Below, piece after piece: positions 25,891 to 33,409 of a DNA stretch of 64,000 nucleotides (positions are counted from its first letter, which is position 1; the number at the start of each line of letters is the position of its first letter). The notes beneath the pieces are model-generated. The model was given only the letters and a program-made list of their open reading frames with translations, was not told where the DNA came from and ran no database searches. Made by a program: the position numbers and the translations under genes. The stretch is from JBBROS01 sp965217935 (GTDB taxonomy: Bacteria; Pseudomonadota; Alphaproteobacteria; Acetobacterales; Acetobacteraceae). Location of the stretch: positions 3,100,001 through 3,164,000 of the forward strand of contig OZ244581.1 of the NCBI GenBank assembly GCA_965217935.1. The letters are read 5' to 3'.

Positions 25891-26918
25891 GCGAGGGCGC
25901 CGCCGCCGACTTCGTCCTGCAAGAGCGCGGAACCAGGCACGATCTCGGCGAATACGTCGTGTCCGTCGCCTTCGCTAGGAACGGCAAATCCGTGGCCTAC
26001 GCCCTGGGCGACGGCGCCGTCCGCATCGCGCCCCTGGACGGCGCGTGGCGCGCCATTGAGGCCCATGACGGCGCGGTCCTCTCCCTGGCGGCCTCCGCGA
26101 ACGGCTGGATCACCGGCGGCGACGACGGGGCCTTGAACCGCATTGCCCCGGACGGCGCTGTCAGCACCATCGCGAAATTCGGCTCCAAATGGGTCGAGCA
26201 GGTCGCCGCCCACACTGACCCGAAATCCGCCCTGGCCGCCTGCGGCGTCGGCAAGGCCGTCCACGTTTTCGGCGCCGACGGCCGGAGGCTGAAGGAATTG
26301 CCCCATTCCTCCACCGTCACCGGCATCGCTTTCGACGCCAAGGGCAAGCGCGTCGCCGCCTCCCACTACAACGGCGCGGCCTTGTGGTTCGTGGCCGCCA
26401 AGACCGACAACCCGCGCACCCTCGAATGGAAAGGCAGCCACACCGGCATCGTCCTCCACCCCGGCGGCGACGCCGTTGTCACCGCCATGCAGGAGAACGC
26501 GCTGCACGGCTGGCGCCTCGCCGACGGCCAGCACATGCGCATGAGCGGCTACCCGGCAAAGACCGAAAGCATGAGCTTCAGCCGCACCGGCCGCTGGCTC
26601 GCCACCTCCGGCGCGGAGAGCGTCGTCATGTGGCCCTTCTTCGGCGGCGGCCCGATGGGCAAGACCCCGAGCGAACTCGCCGGCGGCGATAATGTTCTCT
26701 GCACCCGAGTCGCGTTTCATCCGCAGCAGGAGATGGTGGCCGCCGGGTTCTCCGATGGCCTGGTGGTGGTGGCCGACGTCGGCTCCGAGCGCATCCTCCC
26801 GGTCGCCGCCCCCGGCCGCGGCCCGGTTTCCGCCCTGGCCTGGTCCCCTGACGGCAGCCGGCTGGCATTCGGAAGCGAAACCGGCTTCGCCGCCCTGGTC
26901 GATTTGTCGGAGCGTTGA
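25887..26918 (+). CDS. WD40-repeat beta-propeller protein coupled to the CobW-family gene
   Basis: 343 aa from TTG 25887, in a TTGA overlap with the CobW stop. The frame upstream is a shadow of CobW. Repeated ~40-residue blade units are visible: VVSVAFARNGKSVAYALGDG, AVLSLAASANGWITGGDDGA, TVTGIAFDAKGKRVAASHYN, SMSFSRTGRWLATSGAESVV, and finally VSALAWSPDGSRLAFGSETG, giving about seven blades. There is no signal peptide, so it is cytosolic. Beta-propellers act as protein-binding platforms; coupling to the GTPase suggests a partner or sensor of metal delivery, which is inference. Confidence 0.88.
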   Translation: MSEGAAADFVLQERGTRHDLGEYVVSVAFARNGKSVAYALGDGAVRIAPLDGAWRAIEAHDGAVLSLAASANGWITGGDDGALNRIAPDGAVSTIAKFGSKWVEQVAAHTDPKSALAACGVGKAVHVFGADGRRLKELPHSSTVTGIAFDAKGKRVAASHYNGAALWFVAAKTDNPRTLEWKGSHTGIVLHPGGDAVVTAMQENALHGWRLADGQHMRMSGYPAKTESMSFSRTGRWLATSGAESVVMWPFFGGGPMGKTPSELAGGDNVLCTRVAFHPQQEMVAAGFSDGLVVVADVGSERILPVAAPGRGPVSALAWSPDGSRLAFGSETGFAALVDLSER

Positions 26919-26988
26919 AAGCTCGATCGGGCCTTGCGCCGGATCTTGCGCCTTGGCCGCCGACGCGGGGGCGCCGCCGCGGCCCGTC

Positions 26989-27007
26989 CTGAAGCCGGAC
27001 GCTTCAG
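26989..27007. terminator. Hairpin between convergent WD40 gene and minE
   Basis: A perfect 7-bp stem (CTGAAGC / GCTTCAG) with a 5-nt loop sits in the 135-base gap between the WD40 gene (+) and the end of minE (-). It is followed on the plus side by TTCAACTT. It probably marks the end of both transcripts, including the long puf-puh-min array. Confidence 0.5.
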
Positions 27008-27053
27008 TTCAACTTAACGCCGTCTGCGTGAGAATGCTGCTTGCTTGGAAATG

Positions 27054-27311
27054 TCAGGCTTGCGCCGCCGTCGGCATCTCGATGTCGATCTCCAGCGTGT
27101 TGACGTCGTCGGCCTGTCCCAGCTTCACCTGCACCTTGTCGCGGTCGATCTGCATGTGCTTGGCGATCACCGCGAGGATCTCTTCCTGCAACACAGCCAC
27201 GAGCTGGCTATGCGTGCCGCCGCTGCCCCGCTCGTGGGCGAGCAAGATCTGCAGGCGTTCGCGTGCGACGGGGGCGGTTACCTTTTTCTTGAAAAGCTGG
27301 AAAATGCTCAC
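27054..27311 (-). CDS. minE: Cell division topological specificity factor MinE
   Basis: 85 aa from GTG 27311. It is the last gene of the array. The N-terminal membrane and MinD-contact part is SIFQLFKKKVTAPVARERLQ, followed by the anti-MinCD helix region ILLAHERGSGGTHSQLVAVL and the dimerisation domain (LQEEILAVIAKHMQIDRDKV). MinE stimulates MinD ATPase and drives pole-to-pole oscillation, keeping MinC away from midcell. GTGA overlap with the minD stop indicates coupled translation. Confidence 0.96.
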   Translation of the reverse strand: MSIFQLFKKKVTAPVARERLQILLAHERGSGGTHSQLVAVLQEEILAVIAKHMQIDRDKVQVKLGQADDVNTLEIDIEMPTAAQA

Positions 27312-28126
27312 GCAACTCTCCTGCCGAAGAATTTGCCGAACAGCCCGCGCTTCGGGCCATGCACCGCCATCTCGACCGTCTCGCCCTGGAGCCGCTTCGC
27401 TGCGTCGAGGTAGGCGCGGGCCGGGGCGCTCGTTGGGTCGGATAACGTCACCGGGCTGCCGACGTTGCTCGCGCGCAGCACGTCCTGGCTTTCGGGGATG
27501 ATGCCGAGCAGCGGGATGGAGAGGATTTCCAGCACGTCCTCTGTTTTCAGCATGTCGCCTCGGGCGGCGCGCGCCGGGTCGTAGCGCGTGAGCAGGAGGT
27601 GCTTCTCGACCCGCTCGCCGCGCTCGGCGCGGGCGGTCTTGCTGTCGAGCATGCCGATGATGCGGTCGCTGTCGCGCACGGAGCTGACTTCGGGGTTGGT
27701 GACGACCACGGCCACGTCGGCGTGGTGCATGGCCAGCAGCGCGCCGCGCTCGATGCCGGCGGGGCTGTCGCAGATCACCCAATCGAACATCTCGCGCAGC
27801 TCTTCCATGACCCGGGTGACGCCGTCCAGCGTCAGCGCGTCCTTGTCGCGGGTCTGGCTGGCGGGCAGCAGGCTCAGCGCGTCGAGCCGCTTGTCGCGGA
27901 TCAGCGCCTGCGTGAGCTTGGCGTCGCCCTGCGTCACGTTGATCAGGTCATACACGACCCGGCGCTCGGCCCCCATGATCAGATCCAGGTTGCGAAGGCC
28001 GACGTCGAAATCGACCACCACGACCTTCTTGCCCAGGCCCGCGATCGCCGCCCCCAACGCCGCCGTCGATGTCGTCTTGCCCACGCCTCCCTTGCCGGAG
28101 GTCACCACCAGGACTTTCGCTGCCAT
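27308..28126 (-). CDS. minD: Septum site-determining ATPase MinD
   Basis: 272 aa, full length. The deviant Walker A (VVTSGKGGVGKTTSTAALG) with the signature Lys, DFDVGLRNLDLIMGAERRVVY, and the Walker B-like WVICDSPAGIERGALLAMHHA are all diagnostic. The C-terminus ends with an amphipathic membrane-targeting helix (KRGLFGKFFGRR). MinD binds membrane in the ATP state and recruits MinC. It lies 24 nt downstream of minC and overlaps minE, in the same direction as the upstream photosynthesis genes. Confidence 0.97.
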   Translation of the reverse strand: MAAKVLVVTSGKGGVGKTTSTAALGAAIAGLGKKVVVVDFDVGLRNLDLIMGAERRVVYDLINVTQGDAKLTQALIRDKRLDALSLLPASQTRDKDALTLDGVTRVMEELREMFDWVICDSPAGIERGALLAMHHADVAVVVTNPEVSSVRDSDRIIGMLDSKTARAERGERVEKHLLLTRYDPARAARGDMLKTEDVLEILSIPLLGIIPESQDVLRASNVGSPVTLSDPTSAPARAYLDAAKRLQGETVEMAVHGPKRGLFGKFFGRRVA

Positions 28127-28150
28127 TCCCTGCTCCCTTGTATCCGCGCG

Positions 28151-28909
28151 TCAGTCCAGCACCGCGACCATCAGCTCCTCGCCCTGCAGCCAGGCCTGGA
28201 CGGCCTGGCCCTGCAGCTTGGGGTCGATCTCGTCGGCGGTCTTATACATGCCATCGATCGCCAGCAGCTCGGCCTGGAGCTTGCGGCAGAAAATCCGCGG
28301 ACGTGTCCCGCCCGGGCCGGCGCCCAGCAGGCCGGCGATGGCCCGGCCCCGCAGCGTGCCGTAAACGTGAATCGAGCCGCCGGCGATCACTTCCGAGCCG
28401 GACGCGACCGAGCCGATGACCGTCACGTCGCCCTGCGTGTGGGTGATGCTCTGGCCGGAGCGGACCGATTGCTCGACGATCAGTGAGGCAGGTTCGGCCT
28501 GGCGCTGCGGTTCCGGGGCTGCGGCGGCAGCAGAGGCGGCTCCGCGCGGTTCCCCTCCCGGCTCATTGTCGCCGAGCAGGGCGGCGTTGCGGCCTCCGGC
28601 CATGACCGGCGGCAGGCTGTCGGCCATCGACCCGAGCGTGTGCGGCATGGTGCCGTCGATGCCGATGACCCGGATGCGGCGCTCGCCGAGCGACTGCACC
28701 AGGCCAGGGATCGACCTCTCCTCGCCGACCAGCAGCGACACGTCGAGCAGGACTGGGCGGCCCTCGAACACCTTAGGCGACCGCGCGACCTGTTCGTCGA
28801 GCTCGCCGATCCAGCCTTCAAGCGGCAGTTCCGGGGTCAGCACCACGGACATGAACGACTTGCCGCGCAGGCGCAGGAACGATCGGGGGCGTGCCGTACT
28901 ACTCACCAT
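28151..28909 (-). CDS. minC: Septum site-determining protein MinC
   Basis: 252 aa from ATG 28909; a TTG at 28945 would overlap the puhB stop by 4 nt (TTGA) and add 12 residues, so the longer form is also possible. The N-terminal FtsZ-inhibiting domain begins SFLRLRGKSFMSVVLTPELP. The middle is an Ala/Pro-rich linker. The C-terminal beta-helix domain that binds MinD is clear (SGQSITHTQGDVTVIGSVAS, then GGSIHVYGTLRGRAIAG). It inhibits FtsZ polymer formation near the poles. Only 32 nt separate it from puhB, so it is probably read from the same mRNA as the reaction-centre genes. Confidence 0.94.
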   Translation of the reverse strand: MVSSTARPRSFLRLRGKSFMSVVLTPELPLEGWIGELDEQVARSPKVFEGRPVLLDVSLLVGEERSIPGLVQSLGERRIRVIGIDGTMPHTLGSMADSLPPVMAGGRNAALLGDNEPGGEPRGAASAAAAAPEPQRQAEPASLIVEQSVRSGQSITHTQGDVTVIGSVASGSEVIAGGSIHVYGTLRGRAIAGLLGAGPGGTRPRIFCRKLQAELLAIDGMYKTADEIDPKLQGQAVQAWLQGEELMVAVLD

Positions 28910-28941
28910 CGCCCGGGCGTATCCTGCCCGGTTATCGTCCG

Positions 28942-29598
28942 TCAACCAGTTGGTAACAGTTCCGTACCGCGAATTGCCTTAATGGCTTCAACCGGACGCC
29001 GTTGCTCCGACCGCGCCTCCGATTCTGCGGCGGCCAGGGTCCTCGCCAATAGGGCCGCGAGCGCGCCTGCCTGCGGCACGCTGCGCAGCATGGGCTGGGC
29101 CTGGCGCAGATGCCACGGGCGGGCATGCGGCCAGACCCGGCGGTAGGCGACCTCGTAGCCGGGCTTGGTCTCGATCGGCAGGTCGCCGGTCTGGTCCTTG
29201 TTGACCGCGACCGCGACCTGCCTGATGCCGCGATGGGGGATCGCGAGCGTCGCCGTCAGCGCCACGCCGATATTCATCACGATGCGGCGGTTGGTCAGCG
29301 TGTATTCGGTGGTCCGCGCCGTGATGAACGCGACCGTCAGCAGGATCGCCAGCACCACGGCGGCGGCGGCCAGCATCGGGGCGAGCGTGAGCAGCGTCTG
29401 GCCGAGGGTGGCGCCCTTGTATGCCGAGGCGGCGCCCGCGCCGGCGGCGACCACAGCCCAGTAGAGCGCCACGGTGCGGATGTGGCACATCCGCACAGCC
29501 AGCGAGCGCCAGCACGGGGCGCCTTGCCACAGGATGTGCTCGCCGGGCGGCATCGGGCCGGGCATGCCGCGGATGCGGCCGGGATTCATGGCGCTCAT
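28942..29598 (-). CDS. puhB: Photosynthetic complex assembly protein PuhB
   Basis: 218 aa. PuhB is a small membrane protein (PH-like domain) needed for efficient reaction-centre/LH1 assembly in purple bacteria. It contains PPGEHILWQGAPCWRSLAVR, the typical start of the family, then two hydrophobic segments (VALYWAVVAAGAGAASAYKG and LAAAAVVLAILLTVAFITA), and TEYTLTNRRIVMNIGVALTA with IPHRGIRQV, the PH-like strand region. Its ATG overlaps the puhA stop by 4 nt. The usual downstream puhC/puhE/acsF genes are absent; minC follows instead. Confidence 0.9.
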   Translation of the reverse strand: MSAMNPGRIRGMPGPMPPGEHILWQGAPCWRSLAVRMCHIRTVALYWAVVAAGAGAASAYKGATLGQTLLTLAPMLAAAAVVLAILLTVAFITARTTEYTLTNRRIVMNIGVALTATLAIPHRGIRQVAVAVNKDQTGDLPIETKPGYEVAYRRVWPHARPWHLRQAQPMLRSVPQAGALAALLARTLAAAESEARSEQRRPVEAIKAIRGTELLPTG

Positions 29599-30365
29599 GC
29601 GAATTTCCTGTGCTTGCGCTGCTTGTTGTAGAGGTATCCGCCGGCGGCATAGGCGGAGACGCGGTCCTCCTCCAGGGCGGTGATCTGGTCCGGGTTGCGG
29701 AGCTGCGGGAACAGGGCGAAGTCGCTGGCGAACAGCGGCGGCACGCGGATCTGGCGCGAGTGCCTATAGATGTCTGCGTAGTAGATCGCCAGCATCGCCC
29801 GCGGCGGGCCGTCCGGCAGGGTCAGCTCGATTTCGAGATAGCGCAGGATCTTGGTGCCGCTGTCGAGCCAGAGGTCGGCCACCTGGCCGACGGGCACGCC
29901 GTCGGCATCGAGCACGCGCATTCCGCGCGGGTCGGGGTCCTCCTTGGCGACGGTCCAGTCCTTGAGGATGCGCAGCGGCGCCAGCACGTTCTCGCCGTTC
30001 CAGTCCGTCAGCGGCACGTCCCGTTTTGCGCCGTAGCTGGCCGGGCCGACGCCGTCGACCAGCGGGTTGCCGGTGGGGGCATAGGGCGCGCCGGGGAAGG
30101 GGTAGGCCGGCTTGAGCGCCAGGTTGGTGCGGCCCTCGCCGTGGGGCAGGATGGCATGGGTGCCGTCCATGAGGTTGTAGCGCTTGGGCGCGGGCGGGGG
30201 CGGGAAGCCGTCGATCGTGTCGCCGGTGACGGTGTCGATCAGCGGGTAGCCCTCGCGCTTGTTCTCCTGACAGAGATGGAAGAACAGGGCCACGATGAAG
30301 CCGATGAAGGCCCATAGCACCACCAGGGCCACGTCGAACTGGCCGGCGAATTCCGCTCTGCTCAT
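29595..30365 (-). CDS. puhA: Photosynthetic reaction centre H subunit
   Basis: 256 aa from ATG 30365, overlapping the pufC stop; the longer upstream frame is a shadow of pufC. It has a single N-terminal transmembrane helix (FDVALVVLWAFIGFIVALFF), followed by the typical periplasm-to-cytoplasm stretch NKREGYPLIDTVTGD and the PRC-barrel cytoplasmic domain (DPRGMRVLDADGVPVGQVAD, LRYLEIEL). The H subunit caps the L/M core and shapes the proton path to QB. Its position directly after pufC, rather than beside bch genes, is unusual for purple bacteria. Confidence 0.96.
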   Translation of the reverse strand: MSRAEFAGQFDVALVVLWAFIGFIVALFFHLCQENKREGYPLIDTVTGDTIDGFPPPPAPKRYNLMDGTHAILPHGEGRTNLALKPAYPFPGAPYAPTGNPLVDGVGPASYGAKRDVPLTDWNGENVLAPLRILKDWTVAKEDPDPRGMRVLDADGVPVGQVADLWLDSGTKILRYLEIELTLPDGPPRAMLAIYYADIYRHSRQIRVPPLFASDFALFPQLRNPDQITALEEDRVSAYAAGGYLYNKQRKHRKFA

Positions 30366-31480
30366 CGTTGCGCTCCTTGCTGCGGGGCCGCGGCCGCCTG
30401 GGCGGGCTTGAGCAGCGCCGGGTAGTCGTCGACCATGTTGACGCCGTTGAGCGGCTTCGGCGCGCCGAGGTGGCATGTGCGGCAGATGGCCAGCGCGTTG
30501 CCGTTCTGCGCCCCCGCCTCGTGCGCCGGCGTGATGGGCAGGCGCCCGCCGTTCACGAGCTGCCGGGTCTGCGGCATGAATTGCGTGATCGGCAGCAGGA
30601 AGTCGTTGTTGATCGCCCGGGTCATCTGGATGCCGTACAGGCCGATCCAGCGCTTCGGCGTGCTCTGTCGCCAGTCGAAGAAGGCGCGGGAGTTGTGGCA
30701 GTAGCCGCAATTGACGCCGATGCCGTCGGTTTGCTGCATCATCACTTCATAGAGGCGCTTGACCACGACGGCGTCGCGCGGCTCGGAATCCTGCTTGCCG
30801 ACGATCGGCAGGGCATTATAGGCTTGGCCTCGGCCCGACGTGTCCTGCAGCCAGTATTCGGCGAAACTGTCGTAGGGGAAGAAGTCGCGCACCGTGGTCG
30901 CGGATTCATGCCAGCCCTCCTGCCGGGCAACGAACTTACGCACCTCTTTATGTTGCTCGGGATACCAGGCGCTGGCCGGGACGTTCAGGCCGCGGTGGCA
31001 GGTGTAGCACGTGACGCCCTGCTCGGCGACGTGGTTGCGCCAGTCCGCGTTGATGGTCTGCACCATCTGCGTCATGATCTCGGCGGCATGCTTCTGCGGC
31101 TTCTCGTCGGAGGCGAAGTTGTCCCCGGCGTGGCAGAACGAGCAGCCCTCCTTCGGCGACACCCAATCGGTGTAGGCCACCTGCAGCTTCATGAACTCGC
31201 CGGCCGTGATGCCCTTCAGCGCCTTGATGTTCTGGTAGACCTGATCGGCCGGGCGGCTGTCGTTCAACTGCTCTTGGGTGACGCCGTAGCTGCCGGGCGG
31301 CGTCGGCGCCGGCGGCTGGTTCATCCGCTCCACCTCCGGCTGGTTGGTCTTAAACTGCACCGCCGAGCCGGACCGGTAGCCCATCTGGACGCCGCCGTGC
31401 GACGGGGTCCAAGTGGGCACGAAGGCGAAGAACAGCGTGCCCGCGGCCGCCGCGACGCCGATGATCGGTGCCAGCCTCAT
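30362..31480 (-). CDS. pufC: Reaction-centre tetraheme cytochrome c subunit
   Basis: 372 aa. Four CxxCH haem-binding motifs are visible: CSFCH, CYTCH, CGYCH and CRTCH. The bound c-type haems re-reduce the photo-oxidised special pair from the periplasmic side. The N-terminus (LAPIIGVAAAAGTLFFAFVP) is an uncleaved-type signal anchor. No lipobox cysteine is present, unlike the lipid-anchored Blastochloris viridis subunit. Conserved Met ligand segments are seen near HAAEIMTQMVQTINADW and EVMMQQTDGIGVNCGY. It overlaps pufM by 4 nt at its start and puhA by 4 nt at its end. Confidence 0.96.
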   Translation of the reverse strand: MRLAPIIGVAAAAGTLFFAFVPTWTPSHGGVQMGYRSGSAVQFKTNQPEVERMNQPPAPTPPGSYGVTQEQLNDSRPADQVYQNIKALKGITAGEFMKLQVAYTDWVSPKEGCSFCHAGDNFASDEKPQKHAAEIMTQMVQTINADWRNHVAEQGVTCYTCHRGLNVPASAWYPEQHKEVRKFVARQEGWHESATTVRDFFPYDSFAEYWLQDTSGRGQAYNALPIVGKQDSEPRDAVVVKRLYEVMMQQTDGIGVNCGYCHNSRAFFDWRQSTPKRWIGLYGIQMTRAINNDFLLPITQFMPQTRQLVNGGRLPITPAHEAGAQNGNALAICRTCHLGAPKPLNGVNMVDDYPALLKPAQAAAAPQQGAQR

Positions 31481-32469
31481 TTCAGCGCCTCCGGCGACCA
31501 GTGGAAGTGATCGGGCGGGGTCGGCGGCAGCTCATAGACCTGCGGGTATTGCGGCGCGATCCCGTGCTTGACGCCCCACAGATACCAGTTGTCGACGACG
31601 GTGCCGGTCAGCAGGATGCCGAGGCCGCCGGCCAGCGTGGTCAGCACCGCGAACCAGTAGATCCAGCGGTGGATGGACTCGTAGGTGGCATTGAAGCCCA
31701 TGGTCCAGCGCCAGAAGATGCCGGCGCGCTCGGCCGCGGTGCCGCGGTCGACGATCTCGTGGACCTCCCGCTCGCCGCCGAAGCGGGCGACGGCGAGGAT
31801 GGTGCCGCCGTGCATGGTCCACAGCAGCACCGACCCATAGAGGAAGGTGATGGAGAGCATGTGGAACGGGTTATAGAAGATATTGCCGTAGCGGACGGAG
31901 AAGGTGGCGGTCCAGTTCAGGTGGGGGACGATGCCGAACGGCACCGCCTCCGACCAGCTCCCCATCAGGATCGGGCGGATGAAGCCGAGCACGAGATAGA
32001 GCCAGATCGCGGACGCGAAGGCCCAGGGGATATGCGTGCCCATGCCGAGCGCGCGGGCGCGGCCATACATGCGGCCCCACCACAGCAGGATCGATGCGGT
32101 CAGAAAGAACCCGGCCATCAGCCACCAGCCGCCTTCGGCCAGCGGCGGGAAGATGCTGAGGCCATAGCTCGCGGGCGGGGGCTCCAGCGCCAGGAACGGC
32201 AGCATCTTCAGGAACCGCAACGGGTTCCAATCGACCGAGGCCCACATGTTGAGGCCGATGATCTCGATGGCGACGAAGCCGCAGGCGATGGAAAGGATGC
32301 CGAGGACGCCCAGGTAGGTCGGGCCGAACTGGCGCTCGCCCATCCGGCCCAGCCATGTGCTCTCGATCGCCGGCTTGACGACGCGGGCGAAGCTGCCGGG
32401 GGGAAGGGGAATTTCATCGCCCGGTCCTGAGAGTTCGACGGCGGTGTAGAGCGTGTGGAACTTTGCCAT
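31477..32469 (-). CDS. pufM: Photosynthetic reaction centre M subunit
   Basis: 330 aa with five transmembrane helices. Segments equivalent to those of Rhodobacter sphaeroides M are intact: the helix-D bacteriochlorophyll ligand His (VPHLNW), NIFYNPFHMLSITFLYG (special-pair His M202 and Tyr M210), LLWTMHGGTILA (Fe ligand His M219), FGGEREVHEI (Glu M234), FWRWTMGFNA and SIHRWIYW (Fe ligand His M266). The C-terminus is extended past GVKHGIAP by about 25 residues, as in species with a PufC cytochrome. It lies 12 nt after pufL and overlaps pufC. Confidence 0.97.
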   Translation of the reverse strand: MAKFHTLYTAVELSGPGDEIPLPPGSFARVVKPAIESTWLGRMGERQFGPTYLGVLGILSIACGFVAIEIIGLNMWASVDWNPLRFLKMLPFLALEPPPASYGLSIFPPLAEGGWWLMAGFFLTASILLWWGRMYGRARALGMGTHIPWAFASAIWLYLVLGFIRPILMGSWSEAVPFGIVPHLNWTATFSVRYGNIFYNPFHMLSITFLYGSVLLWTMHGGTILAVARFGGEREVHEIVDRGTAAERAGIFWRWTMGFNATYESIHRWIYWFAVLTTLAGGLGILLTGTVVDNWYLWGVKHGIAPQYPQVYELPPTPPDHFHWSPEALK

Positions 32470-32481
32470 GATCGGACGTCC

Positions 32482-33321
32482 TTAACCGAGCGTGATCGGG
32501 CTCCAGATCGGCAACCGTAGGTACCAGTCGAACCAGTAGGGCCAGCCGCGGGCCCAGAACGGGCCGGAGATCAGGATGCAGATAGCGCTCCACACCCCGG
32601 CGTTGATGGCGAGGAAATAGCCGAGGCGGTGGATGCCGAGCTCGCCGATCGAGTAGAAGATGGTGTCGCGGAAATAGACGCTCTCGTGCGTGCCGTACTT
32701 GACCGGCAGGCCCTTGCCCGGGTTGGCGGCGGACAGGATCTCGCCGCCGTGCATCGCCAGCAGGAACGTCGTGGTGAAGAAGAACGTCACCGCCAGCATG
32801 TGCGCCGGGTTGTAATGGAAATGCAGGTATTGGTAGCCGACGTTGGACACCCAATCGAGGTGGCTCATGATGCCGTAGGGGAAGCCGTAGCCCCAGGCGC
32901 CGAGCCAGATCGGGCGGACGACGTTCAGCGTCGCGTAGGCCAGGATGGCGGCGCCGAACCCGAACGGGACATGCAGGCCCATGCCGAGCTTGCGGGCGAT
33001 CTCGGCCTGGCGCAAAGCCCAGGAGCAGAAGGCGCCGAGGGCGCAGATGGTGATGAGCTGCCACAGCCCGCCCTCCTTCAGCGGCGCCCAGTGCAGGCCG
33101 TTCGCCAGGTTTGGCGGATCGATGCTGATCTGGAACAAGGCCCACGTCGGGCCGATCGCGGCGCCGTAGATGATCAGCAGGGTGCCGAGGGTGGCGAAGA
33201 AGATGGTCGTGACGCCGAAGAACCCGACGTAGAACGGCCCGACCCAGAAGTCGAACAACTCGGGGAAAATCAGGCCGCCGCCCTTGACCCGGTATTTCGC
33301 TTCGAAACTGAGCATCGACAT
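32482..33321 (-). CDS. pufL: Photosynthetic reaction centre L subunit
   Basis: 279 aa, first gene of the array. Conserved residues by R. sphaeroides numbering: His L153 in MSHLDWVSN; His L168 and His L173 in FHYNPAHM, so it is the Mg-type ligand set and not the Glu L168 of Acidiphilium; His L190 in LLAMHGG; Glu L212 in THESVYFRD; Ser L223 and His L230 in YSIGELGIHRLG. Position L104 is Gln (WALRQAEIA) instead of the Glu common in purple bacteria. GGAGAG precedes the ATG. No pufB/pufA (LH1) genes lie upstream; the next gene is a divergent SH3 protein. Confidence 0.97.
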   Translation of the reverse strand: MSMLSFEAKYRVKGGGLIFPELFDFWVGPFYVGFFGVTTIFFATLGTLLIIYGAAIGPTWALFQISIDPPNLANGLHWAPLKEGGLWQLITICALGAFCSWALRQAEIARKLGMGLHVPFGFGAAILAYATLNVVRPIWLGAWGYGFPYGIMSHLDWVSNVGYQYLHFHYNPAHMLAVTFFFTTTFLLAMHGGEILSAANPGKGLPVKYGTHESVYFRDTIFYSIGELGIHRLGYFLAINAGVWSAICILISGPFWARGWPYWFDWYLRLPIWSPITLG

Positions 33322-33349
33322 CGCGCTCTCCGCGGCTGGAACACGTCCT

Positions 33350-33367
33350 TGTCAACTACTCAGAACA
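33350..33367. promoter_or_regulatory. PpsR/CrtJ-type operator, pufL-proximal site
   Basis: A perfect TGT-N12-ACA motif, the recognition pattern of the aerobic photosynthesis repressor PpsR/CrtJ. It lies 29 bases upstream of the pufL start codon and 43 bases upstream of the divergent SH3 gene. It overlaps a minus-strand TTGACA (33355-33350) that could be a -35 element. Confidence 0.65.
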
Positions 33368-33374
33368 GAAATTA

Positions 33375-33392
33375 TGTCAAGCTGCCCTGACA
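33375..33392. promoter_or_regulatory. PpsR/CrtJ-type operator, second site
   Basis: A second perfect TGT-N12-ACA motif, starting 25 bases from the first and separated from it by 7 bases, so the two lie on nearby helix faces. Paired motifs with a short spacer are the usual arrangement for cooperative PpsR/CrtJ binding. It also overlaps a minus-strand TTGACA (33380-33375), a candidate -35 for pufL. Confidence 0.65.
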
Positions 33393-33409
33393 GTCGGAAG
33401 GATCAAATC

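Noticed and set aside
28910..28945. TTG start of MinC at 28945, giving TTGA overlap with puhB
   Set aside because: Possible in this genome, but the ATG at 28909 gives the usual short lead before the first beta-strand; noted as an alternative only.
33322..33409. Possible LH1 (pufB/pufA) frame upstream of pufL
   Set aside because: Only 88 bases exist before the divergent gene, and no alpha/beta-like polypeptide fits on either strand.
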